The notes below the pieces were generated by a model, which saw only the letters and a list, made by a program, of their open reading frames with translations, had not been told where the DNA came from and did no database searches. A stretch of 8,901 bases of DNA from UBA2773 sp964643985 (GTDB taxonomy: Bacteria; Patescibacteriota; Minisyncoccia; Moranbacterales; DUUL01). The stretch spans positions 1 to 8,901 of the forward strand of contig CAZXUS010000032.1 of the NCBI GenBank assembly GCA_964643985.1, written 5' to 3'. This document shows, piece by piece, positions 5,399-8,901 of this stretch. Position numbers and translations under genes: made by a program. Position 1 is the stretch's first letter; every line of letters starts with the position of its first letter.

Positions 5399-6136
5399 CT
5401 AGCTTTGTCTGGCGATTGCTAGAGCTTGAATGGATTTCGGTTTTAATTTTCGAAGTTGCTTGCTACATTCCATTAAGGTGTTGCCGGTAGTGCAGATGTC
5501 ATCGATTAATAGAATGCGATGATTTTTTATTTTATCAATTTGGGATAAATCAATTTGAAAAGCGTCTTGAATATTTTGCTGGCGGTCCTCAGATTTTTTG
5601 AGAGTGGCTTGAGTGGAAGTGTATTTAATGCGGGTTAAAATTTTTGTGTCTGTCTTGATAGGGAAGCTGGGTAGCAAATTTTGAGCTAAATTTTGGGCTA
5701 ATAATTCAGCTTGATTAAAGCCTCGCCATCTTAATCTAAACGGATGAAGGGGAACAGGGATAATTAAATCGGGAAGGGCCAGCTTATTTTTTTGAAAAGT
5801 TTTAATTAAAAGTTTAGATAAGGGGACTGATAATTCGTCGATAAATTTATATTTAAAATTGTGAACTAATTTTACTATGAGCGGATTTTCATAACTGCTA
5901 GCGGTAGTCAGGGCATCCAGGGGTGGTTTTTCTAATTTGCAATAACGGCAAACTTCGCCGTATTCAGTTAATGATTTTTCACAAATTGGGCAGATTTGCC
6001 AAGAATTAAGTTTGATTAAATTTAAACATTCAGAACATAAAAAAGTTCCTTCTCTTTGACAGCCCAGACATTTTTTGGGAAGAATTAGGTCGAGGGTAAA
6101 AGTTTCTATTTTTTGAAGATGTTTTTTGATTTTCAA
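5399..6136 (-). CDS. comF: ComF family protein (double zinc ribbon plus phosphoribosyltransferase domain)
   Basis: The 245-aa protein has the standard ComF layout. Four CxxC pairs (Cys23/26, 34/37, 49/52, 63/66) form a double zinc ribbon in the first 70 residues. A type I phosphoribosyltransferase fold follows, with IPVPLHPFRLRWRGFNQAELLA (126-147) and the PRPP loop ILLIDDICTTGNT (208-220). ComF proteins are needed for DNA uptake in naturally competent bacteria, probably working in the cytoplasm with the single-strand import machinery; the PRTase reaction is not established. The start is a TTG at 6136-6134: an in-frame TGA lies about four codons upstream of it after an AT run and no ATG or GTG lies between. 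Length matches the family. It is downstream of clpC in the same direction, 150 bases away, across a repeat cluster. No Shine-Dalgarno motif is seen. Confidence 0.93.
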   Translation of the reverse strand: MKIKKHLQKIETFTLDLILPKKCLGCQREGTFLCSECLNLIKLNSWQICPICEKSLTEYGEVCRYCKLEKPPLDALTTASSYENPLIVKLVHNFKYKFIDELSVPLSKLLIKTFQKNKLALPDLIIPVPLHPFRLRWRGFNQAELLAQNLAQNLLPSFPIKTDTKILTRIKYTSTQATLKKSEDRQQNIQDAFQIDLSQIDKIKNHRILLIDDICTTGNTLMECSKQLRKLKPKSIQALAIARQS

Positions 6137-6286
6137 AATTTTTTAAATATTCAATAATCAACATCCAATATCCATTCAATATTAAATAAATAAACATTCA
6201 ATGGTCGTTGTTTGAATATTAGAATATTGGGTGTTGAATGAATGTTGAATATTGGGTGTTGAATATTTGTTGAGTAAATTTTTTAT
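6137..6286. repeat. AT-rich direct and inverted repeat cluster between clpC and comF
   Basis: GAATATTGGGTGTTGAAT occurs at 6222-6239 and again at 6247-6264 (period 25), with a partial GAATGTTGAAT between. The left half of the spacer (about 6147-6185) holds imperfect inverted copies (ATTCAATAATCAACATCCAATATCC), so the RNA could fold into a long imperfect hairpin. Next to the clpC stop, AGTAAAT and ATTTACT form a weak 7-bp stem. It may attenuate or stabilise the clpC-comF transcript; that is inference. Confidence 0.8.
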
Positions 6287-8725
6287 TTACTTAACCGTAA
6301 TCTTTTTATCTTTAACATCTAAACTAATTTTTTTAGGATTAGAATCTAGAATTTTTTGAGCTACTAGGGGCTCGATAATTTTTTCAATTTGTTTTTTGAT
6401 TAAACGGGCTCCTTGCTGGGGACTGATGCTTTTTTGGGCAATAAAATCTTGAACGGCTTTGTTAAAGGTAAGCTTAATTTTTATTTCTTTAAGACGTTTC
6501 ACTAAAATTTGAAGTTCATTTTGAGCAATCTTTTGAAGATCGATTTTTTTCAAATAATTAAATATCAGAATGCTATCAAGTCGATTAAGAAGTTCTTTAG
6601 ACAATGCTTGAGAAAGTTCTTTCTGAATAGCCTTTTTGGTTAGCTTTTCTTGATTATCCAAGGAGTTATCTGTGGGGTTGAATCCAATTTCTGATAATTG
6701 ATTCAATTCTGAAGTTCCAATATTAGAAGTTAGAATAATGACCGTGTTTTTGAAATTTATTATTCGGCCTTTGGCATCTGTGATTTTTCCTTCATCTAAG
6801 ATTTGAAGTAAAATATTTAGAATATTTTGATCGGCTTTTTCAATTTCGTCAAATAATACTACGCTGTAAGGATTTTGGCGAACTTTTTCAATCAGGCTCT
6901 TGTCTTCATCATAACCAACATAGCCAGCCGGAGCTCCGAGAAGTTTTGAAATGGAATGTTTTTCCATAAACTCACTCATATTGATTTGAATTAAATTATT
7001 GTCTTGAAGCGGGGTTAAGGAATCGGCTAAAATTTTAGCGGTTAGGGTTTTGCCGACGCCAGAAGCTCCAATAAGTAAAAATGAACCGAGCGGTTGATCG
7101 GGGTCTGAAACACCGCTAGAACGTCTTAGCAAAGTGTTGTAGATTTCCTTAATTACTTTATTTTGCCCAATAATTTTTTCTTTAAGAGCAGTCTTCATTT
7201 TGGTCGGAATGTTGTGATTTTTTTCGGTTAAAAGCTCAACTGGAATTTTGGCTGATTCGGCTACTGTTTCAATTATGTCTTGGGGGTCTAACTTAACAGG
7301 ACTATTTTTTTCGGTTTTTTTGATTTCAAGTTTAAGTTTCGAAATTTCTTTTTTAATTGATTGTTCTTTGTCTCGAAGTAAAATGGCTTCTTCGTAAAGA
7401 TCGGAAATTACCAAGGTTTCTTTTTCTTTTATAATTTTTTCTAGAACTTCTTTTCTTTGATTAAGTTTTTTATAGGTTGAAATATTGATAGCCGTGGTTC
7501 TTTTTTTAGCAGAACTTTCGTCGATTAAATCAATGGCGCTGTCAGGCAAAAATTTATTAGGAAAATATCTTTTAGCTAGTTTGGCGGATAGTTTTATGGT
7601 TTCTGTCGAAATGGTAATATTGTGGTATTTTTCGTAGAGAGGTTTTATGCCAGTTAAAATTTTTTCAGTTTCTTGAATGGTGGGCTCGTTGGCGAAAATT
7701 GTTTGAAATCTTCTTTCTAGGGCGGGGTCTTTTTCGATGTGTTTTCGGTATTCATCTAAGGTAGTAGCGCCGATAACTTGAATATCTCCTCTAGATAGAG
7801 CTGGTTTCAAGAGATTGGCGGCATCCATCCCGCCCATAGCGTTTCCCGCTCCGACTAAAGTATGAATTTCATCGATAAATAAAATTATATTTTTATTTCC
7901 CGAAGCTTCTTTGATGATTTGTTTTAAGCGAGCTTCAAATTCGCCTCGAAAATTAGTTCCAGCAATCATTAAGCCGATATCTAGATTGATTATTTTTTTG
8001 CCGTTTAGGTAGTGGGGCGCTTTGCCTTGATTTATTTTTTGAGCTAGACCTTCGACAATCGCAGTTTTTCCAACGCCTGGCTCTCCGACTAAAACTGGAT
8101 TATTTTTGTTTTTTCTTCCGAGAATATTGGAGATTCGTTTTAATTCGTTGTCTCTTCCAATTAAAATGTGTTTTTCTTTAAGAGCGCTTTGATTTAAGTC
8201 AGTTCCGAAGTCTTTTATTGCAGATTTATGGTTTGCTGATTGTTGAGTGGAAAAGAAGTTTTCAATTATAGCTTGAATTTCGTTGGTAAATCTGGGGTCG
8301 CTGTCATTATAAGAAGCATCGTCGAGATTTTTATTAGTTTCAATTACAATATTTTTATTGAAATATTTATTAATAAAAGCAGGGTCTTTTTTTGTTAAAA
8401 AAGATAACAAGGAGTGAAAAAGATGCTCTGTTCCAACATAGGGAGTTCTTGAAATAGAGGCAATTTTAAAAGCTTTAATTAGAACATCTTTGACGGAAAA
8501 ATTCAAAGGTCTTTTTTTAATTTCTAGATTGGTCGGCAGAAGGCAGTTTTTTTTCAGAAGATCGTGCATAATAAATTCACCCAAGCTGCCCTTTTTTTGA
8601 GATAAAGCATTCACTAAAAAAATACCATTTATTTTGGATAAATTTTTTGATTGGGAGATGACTTTTGTTTTATTTAGAACAAAACGAGCATTTTTTGATA
8701 GTTTTTCTTGTTTGAAATTTTTCAT
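6287..8725 (-). CDS. clpC: ATP-dependent Clp protease ATP-binding subunit, ClpC type (two AAA+ modules)
   Basis: The 812-aa protein is a cytoplasmic Hsp100 unfoldase. Residues 1-150 are a divergent Clp N domain (substrate/adaptor binding). The first AAA+ module has Walker A GEPGVGKT (214-221), Walker B ILFIDEIH (281-288) and arginine finger near ERRF (337-340). The short middle segment (about 410-475) contains YEEAILLRDKEQSIKKEI, resembling the UVR-type helix of ClpC/ClpE and far shorter than the ClpB coiled coil. The second module has Walker A GASGVGKT (553-560), Walker B VVLFDEIEK (622-630), sensor 1 TSN (666-668), arginine finger NRLD (714-717) and sensor 2 GAR (772-774). Ile680-Gly681-Phe682, in the loop after SNIGTSEL, is the tripeptide that docks into ClpP, so it should feed unfolded proteins to ClpP, which is not encoded here. 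The ATG start is preceded by AT-rich DNA without Shine-Dalgarno. Confidence 0.96.
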   Translation of the reverse strand: MKNFKQEKLSKNARFVLNKTKVISQSKNLSKINGIFLVNALSQKKGSLGEFIMHDLLKKNCLLPTNLEIKKRPLNFSVKDVLIKAFKIASISRTPYVGTEHLFHSLLSFLTKKDPAFINKYFNKNIVIETNKNLDDASYNDSDPRFTNEIQAIIENFFSTQQSANHKSAIKDFGTDLNQSALKEKHILIGRDNELKRISNILGRKNKNNPVLVGEPGVGKTAIVEGLAQKINQGKAPHYLNGKKIINLDIGLMIAGTNFRGEFEARLKQIIKEASGNKNIILFIDEIHTLVGAGNAMGGMDAANLLKPALSRGDIQVIGATTLDEYRKHIEKDPALERRFQTIFANEPTIQETEKILTGIKPLYEKYHNITISTETIKLSAKLAKRYFPNKFLPDSAIDLIDESSAKKRTTAINISTYKKLNQRKEVLEKIIKEKETLVISDLYEEAILLRDKEQSIKKEISKLKLEIKKTEKNSPVKLDPQDIIETVAESAKIPVELLTEKNHNIPTKMKTALKEKIIGQNKVIKEIYNTLLRRSSGVSDPDQPLGSFLLIGASGVGKTLTAKILADSLTPLQDNNLIQINMSEFMEKHSISKLLGAPAGYVGYDEDKSLIEKVRQNPYSVVLFDEIEKADQNILNILLQILDEGKITDAKGRIINFKNTVIILTSNIGTSELNQLSEIGFNPTDNSLDNQEKLTKKAIQKELSQALSKELLNRLDSILIFNYLKKIDLQKIAQNELQILVKRLKEIKIKLTFNKAVQDFIAQKSISPQQGARLIKKQIEKIIEPLVAQKILDSNPKKISLDVKDKKITVK

Positions 8726-8751
8726 AATGTTTTTAAATATTTACTATGATT

Positions 8752-8780
8752 ATTGTAAGCTGGAATTATTTTTGCATAAA
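8752..8780 (-). promoter_or_regulatory. Candidate clpC promoter
   Basis: On the minus strand TTTATG (8780-8775) and TACAAT (8757-8752) are separated by 17 bases, 27 bases before the clpC ATG. The minus-10 is good and the minus-35 is weak. It overlaps the minus-35 of the divergent plus-strand promoter, so the two may compete. Confidence 0.35.
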
Positions 8781-8799
8781 TTTAAAAAAATGTTATAAT
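8772..8799 (+). promoter_or_regulatory. Near-consensus sigma-70-type promoter reading off the right edge
   Basis: TTGCAT (8772-8777) and TATAAT (8794-8799) are separated by 16 bases, and TG at 8791-8792 gives an extended minus-10 (TGTTATAAT). Transcription should begin near 8806 and run to the right into a gene beyond the window, divergent from clpC. Confidence 0.7.
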
Positions 8800-8805
8800 T
8801 GTTTT

Positions 8806-8901
8806 AGAGACTGTTTTTAATCACAGTTTTGTCTGCCTCGGTAAATCTTAGCGAGACGGGTTACGAAATTTATCAATTTTGAGATAAATTATTTAAAAAT
8901 T
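8806..8901 (+). other. Structured 5' leader of an off-window gene (no ORF visible)
   Basis: No start codon with a useful frame is present, so this is probably untranslated leader. Two hairpins are possible: TCTGCCTCG (8832-8840) with CGAGACGGG (8852-8860), one mismatch and two G-T pairs, and AATTTATC (8867-8874) with GATAAATT (8883-8890), eight perfect pairs around an 8-base loop. I do not recognise a known riboswitch or ribosomal-protein leader. Confidence 0.4.

Noticed and set aside
5399..6136. PurF-type amidophosphoribosyltransferase, suggested by the PRPP loop
   Set aside because: There is no N-terminal glutaminase domain; four CxxC pairs and RGFNQAELLA identify ComF.
6137..6286. CRISPR array
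   Set aside because: The repeat unit is too short and AT-rich, spacers are only about 7 bases, and copies are both direct and inverted; no cas gene is nearby.
6287..8725. ClpB disaggregase
   Set aside because: The middle domain is far too short for the ClpB coiled coil and contains a UVR-like helix; an IGF ClpP-docking tripeptide is present.

Overview
The window looks like a low-GC, compact bacterial genome, most plausibly a Patescibacteria/CPR (Parcubacteria-like) lineage. This is inferred from AT-rich genes, mostly missing Shine-Dalgarno motifs, a TTG start, divergent versions of core proteins, and no CCA encoded at the tRNA-Ser 3' end. The taxonomic call is an inference; UGA acts as an ordinary stop wherever I could judge.

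Region 1 (1-3112, mostly minus strand) looks like one end of a mobile defence island. At the left edge are the first 27 codons of a serine recombinase (minus, running off the window). Next comes a restriction-modification operon read right to left: a 66-aa excisionase/MerR-type HTH protein, a 654-aa M.TaqI-like N6-adenine methyltransferase with its own N-terminal HTH, and a restriction endonuclease gene that is split in two. Its N-terminal 75-aa ORF and its 177-aa PD-(D/E)xK ORF become one 245-aa frame if one A is added to an A4 run. Adenine methylation by the methyltransferase would protect the host from the nuclease.

Region 2 (3113-4597, plus strand) is a pyrimidine-biosynthesis pair, pyrF-pyrE, closed by a strong terminator. 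PyrE (orotate to OMP) and PyrF (OMP to UMP) catalyse consecutive steps. pyrF lacks its first beta strand and starts exactly where base composition jumps from AT-rich to about 50% GC. The simplest reading is that the island inserted into, or recombined with, the 5' end of pyrF.

Region 3 (4598-5213) has no complete gene. It holds a C-terminal protein-like fragment (minus), a GC-rich CTCG/CGAG block, a 21-bp-stem hairpin whose arms copy the 3' end of the nearby tRNA-Ser, a bidirectional terminator and tRNA-Ser(GCU) on the minus strand.

Region 4 (5214-8901) carries two minus-strand housekeeping genes: clpC (two AAA+ modules, with an IGF tripeptide suggesting ClpP partnership) and downstream comF (double zinc ribbon plus PRPP-binding phosphoribosyltransferase fold). 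They are separated by an AT-rich repeat cluster. At the right edge a near-consensus plus-strand promoter drives a structured leader toward a gene outside the window, divergent from clpC.
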